The notes: generated by a model from the letters alone, not told the origin. Positions 1-10,881 are shown, counted from the stretch's first letter. The stretch: 64,000 bases of DNA from Streptomyces sp. CG1 (GCF_041080625.1 NZ_CP163518.1:3906001-3970000), one strand, 5' to 3'. Numbers and translations are program-made.

Positions 1-103
1 ATTCCCCAGAGGGATTTGCATCCGGTCGGCGAATCGATTGATCGTATGGTGTTCCAAGCGCGAGAAAGTCAATATGCCGGACGAAAAGCAGCTGACCAGA
101 AAA

Positions 104-958
104 CTAGGACACCACGTCCTTGCGGGCGAATCCCCGGAAGGCCAGGGCGAAGAGCACGCATGCGTAGGTGAGGGAGATCGACGTCCCCTGGATCATGCCG
201 GACCACTCGGGGTGCGGCTGCACGATGTCGGCCCAGGCGAACTGCCAGTGCGCGGGCAGGAAGTCACGCCAGTGGCCGAGCGCGGTGACGGCGTCCAGGA
301 CATTGCCGACGATGGTCAGGCCGACCGCGCCGCCGACCGCGCCGAGCGGAGCGTCCGTCTTCGTCGACAGCCAGAACGCGAGCCCCGCGGTGACCAGTTG
401 GGACACGAAGATGTACGCCACGGTCACCGCGAGCCGCTGCACCGCCGTCCCGGTGTCGAGCGCGCCGCCGGTGGGGATCTGCAGCGGTCCCCAGCCGTAG
501 GCCGCCGTACCGACCGCGAGGGCGACCACCGGGAGCATGATCATCGCGACCAGGCTCAGTCCGAGCGCCACGACCAGCTTCGACCACAGCAGCCGGGCGC
601 GGGGCACGGGTGCCGCGAGCAGATAGCGCAGGGAGGACCAGCCGGCCTCCGAGGCGACCGTGTCCCCGCAGAACAGGGCGACCGGGATCACCAGCAGAAA
701 GCCGGCCGAGACGAACAGGTTCACCGCGGCGAAGTTGGCGCCGGACGCGGTGGCGGTGTTCATCAGGGTGATCTGGCCGTTGCGGGCGGCCGGGTCACCG
801 CCGATCGCGAAGGCGATCAACAGCACGAACGGCAGCAGGACGAGGACGGCGCCCATGATCAGCGTCCGCCGCCGCTTGAGCTGCCGGACCAGCTCGACCC
901 GCAGGGGCAGCGTGTGCCGCGTCTGATAGCCGGAGGCGACCTCGGTGAGCGTGCTCAT
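104..958 (-). CDS. ABC-2 type transporter permease
   Basis: A 284-residue integral membrane protein with about six hydrophobic segments, including one soon after a basic stretch (KRRRTLIMGAVLVLLPF). This is the usual layout of an ABC-2 permease half that exports drugs, peptides or lipids. The start is the ATG whose first four bases overlap the stop of the upstream hydrolase-ATPase gene (ATGA), so the two are translationally coupled. The partner supplies the ATPase, and together they should form one exporter in the cytoplasmic membrane. The substrate is unknown. The family assignment rests on hydrophobicity and neighbourhood, because ABC-2 permeases share few fixed motifs. Confidence 0.85.
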   Translation of the reverse strand: MSTLTEVASGYQTRHTLPLRVELVRQLKRRRTLIMGAVLVLLPFVLLIAFAIGGDPAARNGQITLMNTATASGANFAAVNLFVSAGFLLVIPVALFCGDTVASEAGWSSLRYLLAAPVPRARLLWSKLVVALGLSLVAMIMLPVVALAVGTAAYGWGPLQIPTGGALDTGTAVQRLAVTVAYIFVSQLVTAGLAFWLSTKTDAPLGAVGGAVGLTIVGNVLDAVTALGHWRDFLPAHWQFAWADIVQPHPEWSGMIQGTSISLTYACVLFALAFRGFARKDVVS

Positions 959-3636
959 GCGGAACCTCCTATCAGGGTGAGGAAGGCGTCTTCCAGGCGC
1001 CGGTGCGGGCCGACCGAGACGACGGGCACATCCAGCCGCACCAGCTCCACGACCAGCCGCTCGGCGGTGCCGCCGGCATCCAGCCGGACCAGCAGCCCGT
1101 CGTCGGTGCACACGGCGGAGGCGACGCCTGGCAGCGCGGCCACCTTCTCCGCGACCGGCTCCTCCACGGGTGTGGCGGTGCCGACGAGCAGGGTGTCGCC
1201 GGAGCCGATGATGTCCCGGACGGGGCCCGCCTGGACGAGCCGGCCACGGTCCATCACCACCAGATGCGTGCAGGACTGCTCGACCTCGGAGAGGAGATGG
1301 CTGGAGACGATCACCGTACGCCCGGCGGCTGCGTAGCGGATCATCACCTCGCGCATCTCGCGGATCTGGGGCGGGTCGAGGCCGTTGGTGGGTTCGTCGA
1401 GGATGAGCAGGTCGGGCAGGCCGAGCATGGCCTGGGCGATGGCGAGACGCTGGCGCATGCCCTGGGAGTAGGTGCGCACCGCTCGGGCGAGCGCGTCGCC
1501 GAGCCCGGCGATCTCCAGGGCCTCGTCCAGATGGGCGTCCTCCGGCGGACGGCCGGTGGCCCGCCAGTACAGCTCCAGGTTCCCCCGGCCGGACAGATGC
1601 GGCAGGAAGCCCGCGCCCTCCACGAAGGCGCCGACTCTCGACAGCACGGGTGCGCCGGGCCGGATGGCGTGGCCGAAGACGCGGATCTCGCCGTCGTCCG
1701 GGGTGATGAGGCCCATCAGCATGCGCAGGGTGGTGGTCTTGCCCGCGCCGTTGGGTCCGAGCAGGCCGAGCACCTGGCCCTTCTCGACGCGGAAGGACAG
1801 CTCGCGCACCGCGTACCGGTCGGCGGACTTCGCGTACCGCTTGCTCAAGTCCTTGATCTCCAGCGGGACTTCGGCCAGCTCCGGGTCCGGCGCGGGGGTG
1901 GCCGTGCGGCGGCGGGCGGTGAGCAGCAGGGCGAGCGCGATCGCCGCACCGGCCGCCGGCAGCCACCACACCCAGGCGGGCAGGGGCGCCGCGGCCGTGG
2001 TGACGGCGGGCGCCGTCGGGACGCTCAGGTCTCCCTTCAGGGAGACGGTGTAGGTGGCCGGGGCGGCCGGCGAGGCATAGCCGAGGTCGGTGGAGGCGAG
2101 GACCAGGCGGAGCCGGTGGCCCTTCTGCACCTCGTGGTCGATCGCCGGGAGGGTGACCGTAACGTCCTTGCCGGCCTTGGCACCGGTCACCCGGAACGGG
2201 GCGACGAGCTGGCTCGGCAGCACCTGCTGGGTGCCGTCGGGGCCGACGTCGTAGACCTTGCCGAACAGGACGGCGTCGTCGGTGGTCGAGGTGATGCGGA
2301 CGGTGGCGGTCGGGGTGCCGGTGATCTGCAGGTCGCGGCGGAGCGGCGCGGAGTCGAATCTGGCGTACTGGCCGGGGAAGTCGAGGGAGACGCCGAGGCC
2401 GAGCGCGGACAGCTGGGTCAGGCCGCCGGTACCGCCGAGGCCGGGCAGCGCGGAGACGCCGGGCGGGCTGGCGCCGGCCGGGTTGGTGACGTGCTGGGTG
2501 CCACCGGTCAGGGCGACGGCGCGCGGGTGGTCGCGCAGGCCGGGGTAGGAGGTGGCGCTCGCGCCGCGCAGCTGGGCCGTGCCGTCGCCCGAGTTGACGC
2601 CGCCGGTGCGGGTGATCCGGAAGGCGGGGCCGGTGCCCGCGTTCTTGTCGCCCTTCAGATAGTGGTCGAACCACGCGCGCACGCGTGCCTGGCCCCGGCC
2701 GCTCTCCATGTCGCCGCCGTCATGGCCGCCCGCGATCCAGTCGACGTCCACAGGGGCGCCGTTCGCCCGGATCGCCCGTTCGGCCGCGTCGGACTGGGCG
2801 AGGGTGAACAGGGAGTCCGTCTGGCCCTGCAGCAGCAGGGTGGGCACCTTGATGCGGGAGCCGACGGCGGACGGCGAGCGCTCCTGAAGAAGCTTGCGGG
2901 CGGCCGCGTCCGGGGTGCCGGACTCGGCGACCCTGTCGTACATCCGGCACAGTGCGGGCTCGAAGCGGGCGCAGCCGCCGCCGGTGTTGAAGAAGATGCC
3001 GGTCCACAGCTTCTTGAACACGCCGTTCGGGAACAGGGCGTCCGCAAGGTTCCAGTAGGTGATGGCCGGGGCGATGGCGTCGACCCGGTGGTCGTACCCG
3101 GCGGCGAGCAGGGAGATCGCGCCGCCGTAGGAACCGCCGGCCAGGCCCACGCGCGGGTCGCCCGGTTTGTCGAGCCGGACCTCGGGGCGCCCCGCCAGCC
3201 AGTCGATGAGCCGGGAGACATCGGCGACCTCGGCCTTCGGGTCGTTGAGTCCGATCTTGCCGGTGGACGTGCCGAAGCCGCGCGCGGACCAGGTCAGGAC
3301 CGCGTACCCGTCCCGGGCGAGGTCCTCGGCCTGGCCGCGCACGTCGTCCTTGCTGCCGCCGAAGCCGTGCGCCAGCAGGACGGCCGGGTGGCGGCTGGCG
3401 CCGGCCGGGGTGAAGAACGAGGTGTCCAGGCGCACGCCGTCGACCGCCATGACCTGGTCGCTCACCCGGACCGTGGGTGTGTCCGCGGAGGCGACAGCCG
3501 CGGTCCATGTCCCGGCGCCGACGAGCACCACGGCGGCGGCCGCGGCGGCGGCCAGCCTGCGCGGCTCCTTGAGCAGCCCCCGCACCGAGGGCAAGCGCTT
3601 CCTCAAACGCCCCCGGAGGGGCGGGCGAAGATCCAT
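955..3636 (-). CDS. Secreted alpha/beta hydrolase (S15/CocE-like) fused to ABC transporter ATPase
   Basis: An 893-residue fusion. Residues about 30-50 form a signal anchor. Next comes an alpha/beta hydrolase of the X-Pro dipeptidyl peptidase/CocE type: HGFGG oxyanion region, nucleophile serine in GGSYGG, acid in QGQTDS, histidine in AGGHDGG, then the beta-rich C-terminal domain usual in this family. A second hydrophobic segment lies at about 555-578 (WVWWLPAAGAAIALALLL), followed by RRR and a full ABC ATPase with Walker A LLGPNGAGKTTT, signature YSQGMRQRL and Walker B LLILDEP. The predicted topology puts the hydrolase outside and the ATPase inside. It overlaps the permease gene by 4 bp. Whether the hydrolase is a peptidase or an esterase cannot be told from the sequence. 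Confidence 0.88.
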   Translation of the reverse strand: MDLRPPLRGRLRKRLPSVRGLLKEPRRLAAAAAAAVVLVGAGTWTAAVASADTPTVRVSDQVMAVDGVRLDTSFFTPAGASRHPAVLLAHGFGGSKDDVRGQAEDLARDGYAVLTWSARGFGTSTGKIGLNDPKAEVADVSRLIDWLAGRPEVRLDKPGDPRVGLAGGSYGGAISLLAAGYDHRVDAIAPAITYWNLADALFPNGVFKKLWTGIFFNTGGGCARFEPALCRMYDRVAESGTPDAAARKLLQERSPSAVGSRIKVPTLLLQGQTDSLFTLAQSDAAERAIRANGAPVDVDWIAGGHDGGDMESGRGQARVRAWFDHYLKGDKNAGTGPAFRITRTGGVNSGDGTAQLRGASATSYPGLRDHPRAVALTGGTQHVTNPAGASPPGVSALPGLGGTGGLTQLSALGLGVSLDFPGQYARFDSAPLRRDLQITGTPTATVRITSTTDDAVLFGKVYDVGPDGTQQVLPSQLVAPFRVTGAKAGKDVTVTLPAIDHEVQKGHRLRLVLASTDLGYASPAAPATYTVSLKGDLSVPTAPAVTTAAAPLPAWVWWLPAAGAAIALALLLTARRRTATPAPDPELAEVPLEIKDLSKRYAKSADRYAVRELSFRVEKGQVLGLLGPNGAGKTTTLRMLMGLITPDDGEIRVFGHAIRPGAPVLSRVGAFVEGAGFLPHLSGRGNLELYWRATGRPPEDAHLDEALEIAGLGDALARAVRTYSQGMRQRLAIAQAMLGLPDLLILDEPTNGLDPPQIREMREVMIRYAAAGRTVIVSSHLLSEVEQSCTHLVVMDRGRLVQAGPVRDIIGSGDTLLVGTATPVEEPVAEKVAALPGVASAVCTDDGLLVRLDAGGTAERLVVELVRLDVPVVSVGPHRRLEDAFLTLIGGSA

Positions 3637-3977
3637 GCCTCAACGGTACGGGCCAGCACCGACAACCGATGGCGCCGCTGGGCTGAACGCCCGCCCCTCC
3701 TACAGGAGTACGGGGTCTGCCCGGCGTACACCCACCGTGGTACGCAGACGCATGGACATGCGCGGGGCCACCACCGTCGCCGAAGCCGTCGCCGTCGGTC
3801 TTGCGCCTTCGGTCCAGCGCCGTTGGGGTACATCAGCGTTGCGGGGTGCGGGCCGTCGGCGTGGATGGCTTCGGACGACGGCGTCCTTGCCGCCTATTGC
3901 AGTGCGGGCGGCAAGGACGACGGGACGTGCGCGGTGGTGCCGTGGGACTTCACCCGAGGGCGAGCCCCGACCCCGGC
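3637..3977. other. Intergenic stretch without a convincing gene
   Basis: These 340 bases lie between the upstream end of the hydrolase-ATPase gene and the 3' end of the amino-acid permease. The open frames across it have no recognisable domain, no ribosome-binding site and poor codon bias. It presumably carries the promoter of the hydrolase-ATPase/permease operon and any terminator of the permease gene. I could not pick a specific promoter or hairpin. Confidence 0.5.
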
Positions 3978-5393
3978 TTACGCCTCCGCCGGCTCGGCGG
4001 TCCGGACGTCCTCCGGGAGGGACACCAGCCAGCGGGTCGCGCGGCGCGGGCGGAGGTAGAAGGCCCAGTAGAGGGTGGCGACGGCGGTGATGCCGCCGGT
4101 CCACAGCAGGTACGAGGGGTCCTGCTCGACCAGGATGTAGAGAAGGACGGCGACCAGCAGGATCGGCATCGCCGGCCACAGCGGCATCCGCCACGCCTGC
4201 TTGCCGCCGTGCGCGCCGCGCCGGCCGAGCAGCGAGGCGATCGCCACCAGGAGGTACAGGCCGGTGACCGCGACGCCGGTGACACCGTAGAGGGTGTCGA
4301 GGTTGACGAAGCAGAGGAACGCGCCCGGAACGCCGACGACGAGGGTGGCGACCCAAGGGGAGCCGAACCGGCCGAGCTTGGCGAGGGCGTTGTTGACCGG
4401 GGAGGGCCAGGCCTTGTCGCGGGCGGAGGCGAACAGGACGCGGGAGTTCTGGATGACCATGACGATGCCCGCGTTGATGATCGCGAGGGCGACGCACAGG
4501 CTGACGAAGGTGCCGACGGCCGAGTTGCTCCAGGCGATGACCATGCTGGAGATGTCGCCTCCGGTCAGGGCCTTCAGGTCACCGGCGCCCAGGGTGATCG
4601 CCACGACCGGCACCAGGATGACGACGCTGGAGATGGCGAGCGTCGCGAGGACGGTACGGGCGACGTTGCGGCGCGGGTTCTCCAGTTCCTCGGAGAGGTA
4701 GACGGCGGTGGAGAAGCCCTGGGTGACGAAGAGGGCGATGGCGAGCCCGGAGACAACCATCATGGCCGTGACGGCGCCCACGTGCGCGTGCTCGCCGGCG
4801 ACCTGCAGGGAGCCGAGGCTGCCCATACCGCGGTGCGCGTGGCTGAAGCCGAGGAGGGCGACGACTCCGGCGGCGATGACCTCCAGGACCAGGAAGATAC
4901 CCGTGATCCAGGCGTTGGCGCGCAGGTCCAGCAGGCCGGCGAGGGTGGCCGCGAGCATCACGCCGGCGCCGGTGAAGGACGGGTCGAGGTGGATGACCGG
5001 GGCGAGGTAGTCGGCGGTGCCCATCGCGATGACCGGAGGGACGATCATCACGACGAGCAGCGACATCACGAAGGCCAGCCAGCCGGCGAGCCGCCCGGCC
5101 AGGGTGGAGACCATGGCGTACTCGCCGCCCGCGCTGGGGATGAGGGTGCCCAGCTCCGAGTAGCAGAACGCCACGGGTATACAGAGCAGCGCGCCGATGG
5201 CGATACAGAGCGCGGTCGCCGTGCCCAGGCTGGAGAACAGGTCGGGCACGATCACGAACAGCGTGGAGGCGGGCGTGACGCACGAGAGCGTGAGCAAGGT
5301 ACCGCCGACGACGCCGATGGACCGCTTGAGTTTCTGAGGGCTGTCAGAAGCGGTTGTGACGGCTGGGTCGACAGAGCGGAGCGTGTCGGTCAT
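3978..5393 (-). CDS. APC-family amino acid permease
   Basis: A 471-residue polytopic membrane protein with about 12 hydrophobic segments. The N-terminal region has the APC-superfamily look (GVVGGTLLTLSCVTPASTLF, then SAGGEYAMVSTLAGRLAGWL in the next helices). It should import amino acids or polyamines by proton or sodium symport. I chose the ATG that starts MTDTLRSVDPAV because the reading frame upstream of it is low-complexity and lacks a membrane segment. The gene stands alone, downstream of a region with an inverted repeat and behind the terminator of the iol operon. The substrate cannot be inferred. Confidence 0.87.
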   Translation of the reverse strand: MTDTLRSVDPAVTTASDSPQKLKRSIGVVGGTLLTLSCVTPASTLFVIVPDLFSSLGTATALCIAIGALLCIPVAFCYSELGTLIPSAGGEYAMVSTLAGRLAGWLAFVMSLLVVMIVPPVIAMGTADYLAPVIHLDPSFTGAGVMLAATLAGLLDLRANAWITGIFLVLEVIAAGVVALLGFSHAHRGMGSLGSLQVAGEHAHVGAVTAMMVVSGLAIALFVTQGFSTAVYLSEELENPRRNVARTVLATLAISSVVILVPVVAITLGAGDLKALTGGDISSMVIAWSNSAVGTFVSLCVALAIINAGIVMVIQNSRVLFASARDKAWPSPVNNALAKLGRFGSPWVATLVVGVPGAFLCFVNLDTLYGVTGVAVTGLYLLVAIASLLGRRGAHGGKQAWRMPLWPAMPILLVAVLLYILVEQDPSYLLWTGGITAVATLYWAFYLRPRRATRWLVSLPEDVRTAEPAEA

Positions 5394-5570
5394 ACGGCGG
5401 TTCCGATCGACTCGTGCGAGTGAGGGTGGGTTCGGGAGCGCTATCGCCTCCGGCGGATCGTGGTGCGTATGTCTCGTCCGCTCCCGGCGGTGCATAGAGA
5501 ACCCCGACGAAAACCGCCGCGTCAATGGGTGTTCACCTACGAAATCCGCAGCAAAAAAGCGATCAACAAC

Positions 5571-5625
5571 CGATTCTCGTATCAACGAACCAGATACACG
5601 GGCTCTTGCGGCCGTACGAGAATCG
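5571..5625. promoter_or_regulatory. Inverted repeat in the permease leader
   Basis: CGATTCTCGT (5571-5580) and ACGAGAATCG (5616-5625) form a perfect 10-bp inverted repeat with a 35-base spacer, in a locally A/T-rich 240-bp gap upstream of the APC permease. It could be two operator half sites or a stem in the permease leader RNA. No regulator gene is adjacent. Confidence 0.35.
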
Positions 5626-5637
5626 CAGTGCTCCCCC

Positions 5638-5676
5638 ACAAAAAAACAGGGCCGTCCGCATAGCGGACGACCCTGT
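5638..5676 (-). terminator. Rho-independent terminator of the iol operon
   Basis: Arms 5646-5659 and 5663-5676 (ACAGGGCCGTCCGC / GCGGACGACCCTGT, one mismatch) leave a 3-base loop. The lower-coordinate side carries a run of seven A on the plus strand, which reads as a U-tract for minus-strand RNA. It sits about 17 bases beyond the stop codon of iolA, where the operon should end. Confidence 0.85.
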
Positions 5677-5693
5677 CGGGCCCTGCCGGTCGC

Positions 5694-7196
<1,503 letters not shown>

Positions 7197-7212
7197 GCCC
7201 AGAGACTCCTTA

Positions 7213-9090
7213 TTACAGATGGCGGCGTCGGGTCGAGACGTGCCGTTCGTACAGCTCACGTGCCTTGACCGCGGACGCTCGGGTCGCGGTCTCGGCCACA
7301 GGAACATCCCACCAGGCCTGCGCCGGGGGCGCGCCCGACACAGTGTCGGACGTTTCGGTCTCCACGTAGACACATGTGGCAGTGTCGGCGGCGCGCGCCT
7401 CGGCGAGCGCCGCGCGCAGCTCCCGTACGGTCTTCGCGCGCAGTACCCGCATACCCAGGCTGGCCGCGTTGGCGGCGAGATCGACGGGCAGCGGGGCGCC
7501 CGTGAACGTCCCGTCCTCGGCCTGGAAGCGGTACGCGGTGCCGAACCGCTCGCCGCCGACCGACTCCGAGAGCCCGCCGATGGACGCGTACCCGTGGTTC
7601 TGCACCAGCAGGATCTTGATCGCGACGCCCTCCTGTACGGCGGTCACGATCTCCGTCGGCATCATCAGATACGTGCCGTCGCCGACCAGCGCCCACACGT
7701 TCCGCTCCGGCGCGGCGAGCTTCACACCGAGCGCGGCCGGGATCTCGTAGCCCATGCAGGAGTAGCCGTACTCCAGGTGGTACTGGTCGTACGACCGCGC
7801 CCGCCACAGCTTGTGCAGATCACCCGGGAGCGAGCCGGCCGCGTTGATGATGATGTCGGACTCGTCCACCAGGGCGTCCAGGGCGCCGATGATCTGCGGC
7901 TGGGTCGGCCGTACGTCGATCTCCTCGGCCTCGAAGCAGGCGTCGACGCGCTGCTCCCAGCGCTCCTTGTCCTCGGTGTACTCGGTGACGTACGGCTCCG
8001 GCGCCCGGTGGCTGTGCATCACCAGCGCCTCGGTCAGCTCGCCCAGGCCGCTGCGGGCGTCGGCGACCAGCGGGAGTCCGGACAGCTTGTGGCCGTCGAA
8101 GGGCGCGATGTTGAGGTTCAGGAATCGGACGCCCGGATGCGCGAAAAGAGTGCCGGAGGCGGTGGTGAAGTCGGTGTAGCGGGTGCCGACACCGATCACC
8201 AGGTCCGCGGTGCGGGCCAGTTCGTCGGCGGTCGCGGTGCCGGTGTGGCCGACACCGCCGACGTCCTGCGGATGGTCGTACCGCAGGGAGCCCTTGCCGG
8301 CCTGGGTGGAGGCGACCGGGATGCGGGTGGCCTCGGCGAACTCGGCGAGGGCCGCTTCGGCGCGGCTGTGGTGGACGCCGCCGCCCGCGATGACCAGGGG
8401 CCGGCGCGCGCCCCGGATCGCCCGGACCGCCTCGGCCAGCTCGACGGGGTCCGCGCCCGGCCGTCGTACCGTCCACACGCGCTCGGCGAAGAACTCCTCC
8501 GGCCAGTCGTAGGCTTCCGCCTGCACGTCCTGCGGCAGGGCGAGCGTGACCGCGCCGGTCTCGACCGGGTCGGTGAGGACCCGCATGGCCTGCAGCGCCG
8601 ACGGGATCAGGGCCTCGGGCCGGGTGACGCGGTCGAAGTACCTCGACACCGGGCGCAGGCTGTCGTTGACCGACACATCACCCGCGTACGGCACCTCCAG
8701 CTGCTGCAGCACCGGGTCGGCGGGGCGGGTCGCGAAGACGTCGCCGGGCAGCAGCAGGACCGGGAGGTGGTTGATGGTCGCGAGGGCCGCGCCGGTGACG
8801 AGGTTGGTGGCGCCGGGGCCGATCGACGTCGTCACCGCGTGCGTGGACAGCCGGTTCGCCTGACGGGCGTACCCCACCGCCGCATGCACCATCGACTGCT
8901 CGTTGCGGCCCTGGTGATACGGCATCACATCGGCGTACTCGATCAGCGCCTGGCCGAGCCCCGCGACATTGCCGTGGCCGAAGATGCCCCAGGTGGCGCC
9001 GATCAGCCGCTGCCGCTCGCCGTCGCGTTCGGTGTACTGGGCGGCGAGGAAACGGACGAGCGCCTGGGCGACGGTCAGCCGGATCGTCAT
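7213..9090 (-). CDS. iolD: 3D-(3,5/4)-trihydroxycyclohexane-1,2-dione acylhydrolase (decyclizing)
   Basis: A 625-residue thiamine-diphosphate enzyme. IolD hydrolytically opens the six-membered ring of trihydroxycyclohexane-dione to give 5-deoxy-glucuronate. The N-terminal Pyr domain begins MTIRLTVAQALVRFL. The central domain follows, and the C-terminal PP domain has the ThDP/Mg motif GDGTYLMMPTEI with NHGYASIGGL about 25 residues later. SIGPGATNLVTGAA and FGHGNVAGLGQAL are typical of IolD. The ATG start overlaps the iolB stop by 4 bp. Confidence 0.95.
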   Translation of the reverse strand: MTIRLTVAQALVRFLAAQYTERDGERQRLIGATWGIFGHGNVAGLGQALIEYADVMPYHQGRNEQSMVHAAVGYARQANRLSTHAVTTSIGPGATNLVTGAALATINHLPVLLLPGDVFATRPADPVLQQLEVPYAGDVSVNDSLRPVSRYFDRVTRPEALIPSALQAMRVLTDPVETGAVTLALPQDVQAEAYDWPEEFFAERVWTVRRPGADPVELAEAVRAIRGARRPLVIAGGGVHHSRAEAALAEFAEATRIPVASTQAGKGSLRYDHPQDVGGVGHTGTATADELARTADLVIGVGTRYTDFTTASGTLFAHPGVRFLNLNIAPFDGHKLSGLPLVADARSGLGELTEALVMHSHRAPEPYVTEYTEDKERWEQRVDACFEAEEIDVRPTQPQIIGALDALVDESDIIINAAGSLPGDLHKLWRARSYDQYHLEYGYSCMGYEIPAALGVKLAAPERNVWALVGDGTYLMMPTEIVTAVQEGVAIKILLVQNHGYASIGGLSESVGGERFGTAYRFQAEDGTFTGAPLPVDLAANAASLGMRVLRAKTVRELRAALAEARAADTATCVYVETETSDTVSGAPPAQAWWDVPVAETATRASAVKARELYERHVSTRRRHL

Positions 9091-9926
9091 CGGTACCCCT
9101 CTGTGGTCTCGGTGTGGTCCGGGTGGAAGCAGATCCGCCACTCCCGGGTCTCGCCCGGGCCGGCCATCACGTTCAGGTAGTACATGTCATGCCCGGGCTG
9201 GGCGATCGACGGGCCGTGCCAGCCGTCGGGGACGAGGACGGCGTCACCGGAACGGATCTCGGCCAGCATGTCCGAGCCACCCTCTCGCGAGGGGAACACA
9301 CGCTGATAGCCGAGACCGCTCGGGCCGTCGATCTCGAAGTAGTAGATCTCCTCCAGCTCGGACTCCTCGCCCGGCCGGTGCTCGTCGTGCTTGTGCGGCG
9401 GGTACGACGACCAGTTGCCGCCGGGGGTGATCACCTCGACGGCGATCAGCTTGTCGCAGTCGAAGGAGTCGGCGGAGGCGAAGTTGCGCACCTGACGAGC
9501 GCAGGTTCCGCTGCCGCGCTCCTCGACGGGGACCTCCGGCGCGGGGCCGTAGCGGGCGGGGAGTCGTCGCTCGCACTTCGCTCCTGCCAGGGCGAAGCGG
9601 CCTCCCGCGCCGGAGGCGATCTGGACCCGGGCGTCCCGGGGCACGTACGCGAAGTCGGAGACGCCCGCGAACACGCTGCCCCGGCCCAGGAGTTGGAACT
9701 CGGCCTTCTCAGTTGATGCGGTCTCAATTTGTACGGTACATCCGCCTTGCAGCGGAAGCACGACCCACTCGCTGTCGCCGGTGGTGAACGTATGGCTGCC
9801 GCCGGGCGCCAACTCGACGACACGCAGGCTGCTGTGTGTCCAGCCGGCCAACTTGGGGTCGATGTCGACGGCGTACTGGGCGTTCGCGGTGGTGCCCTTG
9901 GGCAGATGCAGATCGGTGCTGGTCAT
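9087..9926 (-). CDS. iolB: 5-deoxy-glucuronate isomerase
   Basis: A 279-residue bicupin enzyme that isomerises 5-deoxy-D-glucuronate to 2-deoxy-5-keto-gluconate. The metal-binding cupin segment YPPHKHDEH is visible in the second half, followed by LEEIYYFEIDGPSGLGYQRV and a late conserved stretch with VLVPDGWHGPS. The length matches the family. It lies between iolD (4-bp overlap) and the aldolase gene (7 bases apart). Confidence 0.95.
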   Translation of the reverse strand: MTSTDLHLPKGTTANAQYAVDIDPKLAGWTHSSLRVVELAPGGSHTFTTGDSEWVVLPLQGGCTVQIETASTEKAEFQLLGRGSVFAGVSDFAYVPRDARVQIASGAGGRFALAGAKCERRLPARYGPAPEVPVEERGSGTCARQVRNFASADSFDCDKLIAVEVITPGGNWSSYPPHKHDEHRPGEESELEEIYYFEIDGPSGLGYQRVFPSREGGSDMLAEIRSGDAVLVPDGWHGPSIAQPGHDMYYLNVMAGPGETREWRICFHPDHTETTEGYR

Positions 9927-9933
9927 GCGGCCC

Positions 9934-10881
9934 TCACAGCAGTCCTACGGCGGTGTCCACGGCGGCGGCCACATCGCCGTCCGCCGGGTACAGCAGCGAG
10001 CGGCCGACCACCAGGCCGCGCACGGTGGGCAGTTGGAGCGCGCCGCGCCACTTCTCGTACGCGGCGACCTGGTCCTCGGGCGAGTCCCCGATGTCGCCGC
10101 CGAGCAGCACGGCCGGCAGGGTCGAGGTCTCCATGACCCGGGCCATGTCGTCGGGGTTCTCGGTGACGGGCACCTTCAGCCAGGTGTAGGCGGAGGAGCC
10201 GCCGAGGCCGGAGGCGATGGCGATGGACCGGGTGACCGCCTCGGCCGACAGGTCGTTCTTGACCTTCCCCTCAGGGCTGCGGCGGCTGATGAACGGCTCC
10301 ACGAACACCGGCAGCCGGCGCGCGGCCATGTCGTCGATGGCGCGGGCGGTGGACTCCAGGGTGGTCAGTGAGCCCGGATCGTCGTAGTCGATGCGCAGCA
10401 GCAGCTTGCCCGCGTCGAACCCGAGCCGCTGGAGGTCCTCGGGCCGGTGGCCGGTGAAACGGTCGTCCAGCTCGAAACTGGCGCCCTGCAGCCCGCCCCG
10501 GTTCATGGACCCCATGACGACCTTGTGGTCGAGGGCGCCGAGCAGCAGCAGGTCGTCCAGGATGTCGGCGGTGGCGAGGACCCCGTCGACACCGGGCCGG
10601 GACAGCGCCAGACACAGCCGTTCCAGCAGGTCGGCGCGGTTGGCCATGGCGAGCTTGCGGTCACCGACGCCGAGCGCGCCGCGGGCCGGGTGGTCGGCGG
10701 CGACGATCATCAGCCGGCCGTTGTCGTTCAGCAGCGGGCGGCGGGCCCGGCGGACGGCGGCCTCGGCGATCGCCTCGGGGTGATGGGTGCGGATGCGGAC
10801 GAGCTCGGCGACGTCGACACGGGGGCTGCGTCCGGCGTCCCCGCCCTCGGTGTGGGTGCCCGTGACCCGGCCGGCCCTCAC
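9934..10881 (-). CDS. DeoC/DhnA-type class I aldolase, probable 2-deoxy-5-keto-gluconate-6-phosphate aldolase
   Basis: A 315-residue TIM-barrel protein of the group annotated as Cgl0159-family or deoxyribose-phosphate-aldolase-like. It begins with a GTG overlapping the iolC stop (GTGA), so it is coupled to iolC. MIVAADHPARG is an early barrel strand, YTWLKVPV carries the lysine expected to form the Schiff base, and a glycine-rich phosphate site follows (AVLLGGDIGDSPE, then VRGLVVGRSLLYP). The operon has kinase IolC and dehydrogenase IolA but no other aldolase. This protein therefore most likely does the IolJ step, splitting the kinase product into malonate semialdehyde and dihydroxyacetone phosphate. 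That role is inferred from context. Confidence 0.82.
   Translation of the reverse strand: MRAGRVTGTHTEGGDAGRSPRVDVAELVRIRTHHPEAIAEAAVRRARRPLLNDNGRLMIVAADHPARGALGVGDRKLAMANRADLLERLCLALSRPGVDGVLATADILDDLLLLGALDHKVVMGSMNRGGLQGASFELDDRFTGHRPEDLQRLGFDAGKLLLRIDYDDPGSLTTLESTARAIDDMAARRLPVFVEPFISRRSPEGKVKNDLSAEAVTRSIAIASGLGGSSAYTWLKVPVTENPDDMARVMETSTLPAVLLGGDIGDSPEDQVAAYEKWRGALQLPTVRGLVVGRSLLYPADGDVAAAVDTAVGLL

Noticed and set aside
1..103. Possible gene end at the left edge
   Set aside because: The first 103 bases have no frame with coding bias that leaves the window, and no hairpin I could support.
1003..4059. A long plus-strand open frame across the hydrolase-ATPase gene
   Set aside because: Antisense shadow without ribosome site or motifs, while the minus strand carries complete hydrolase and ABC signatures.
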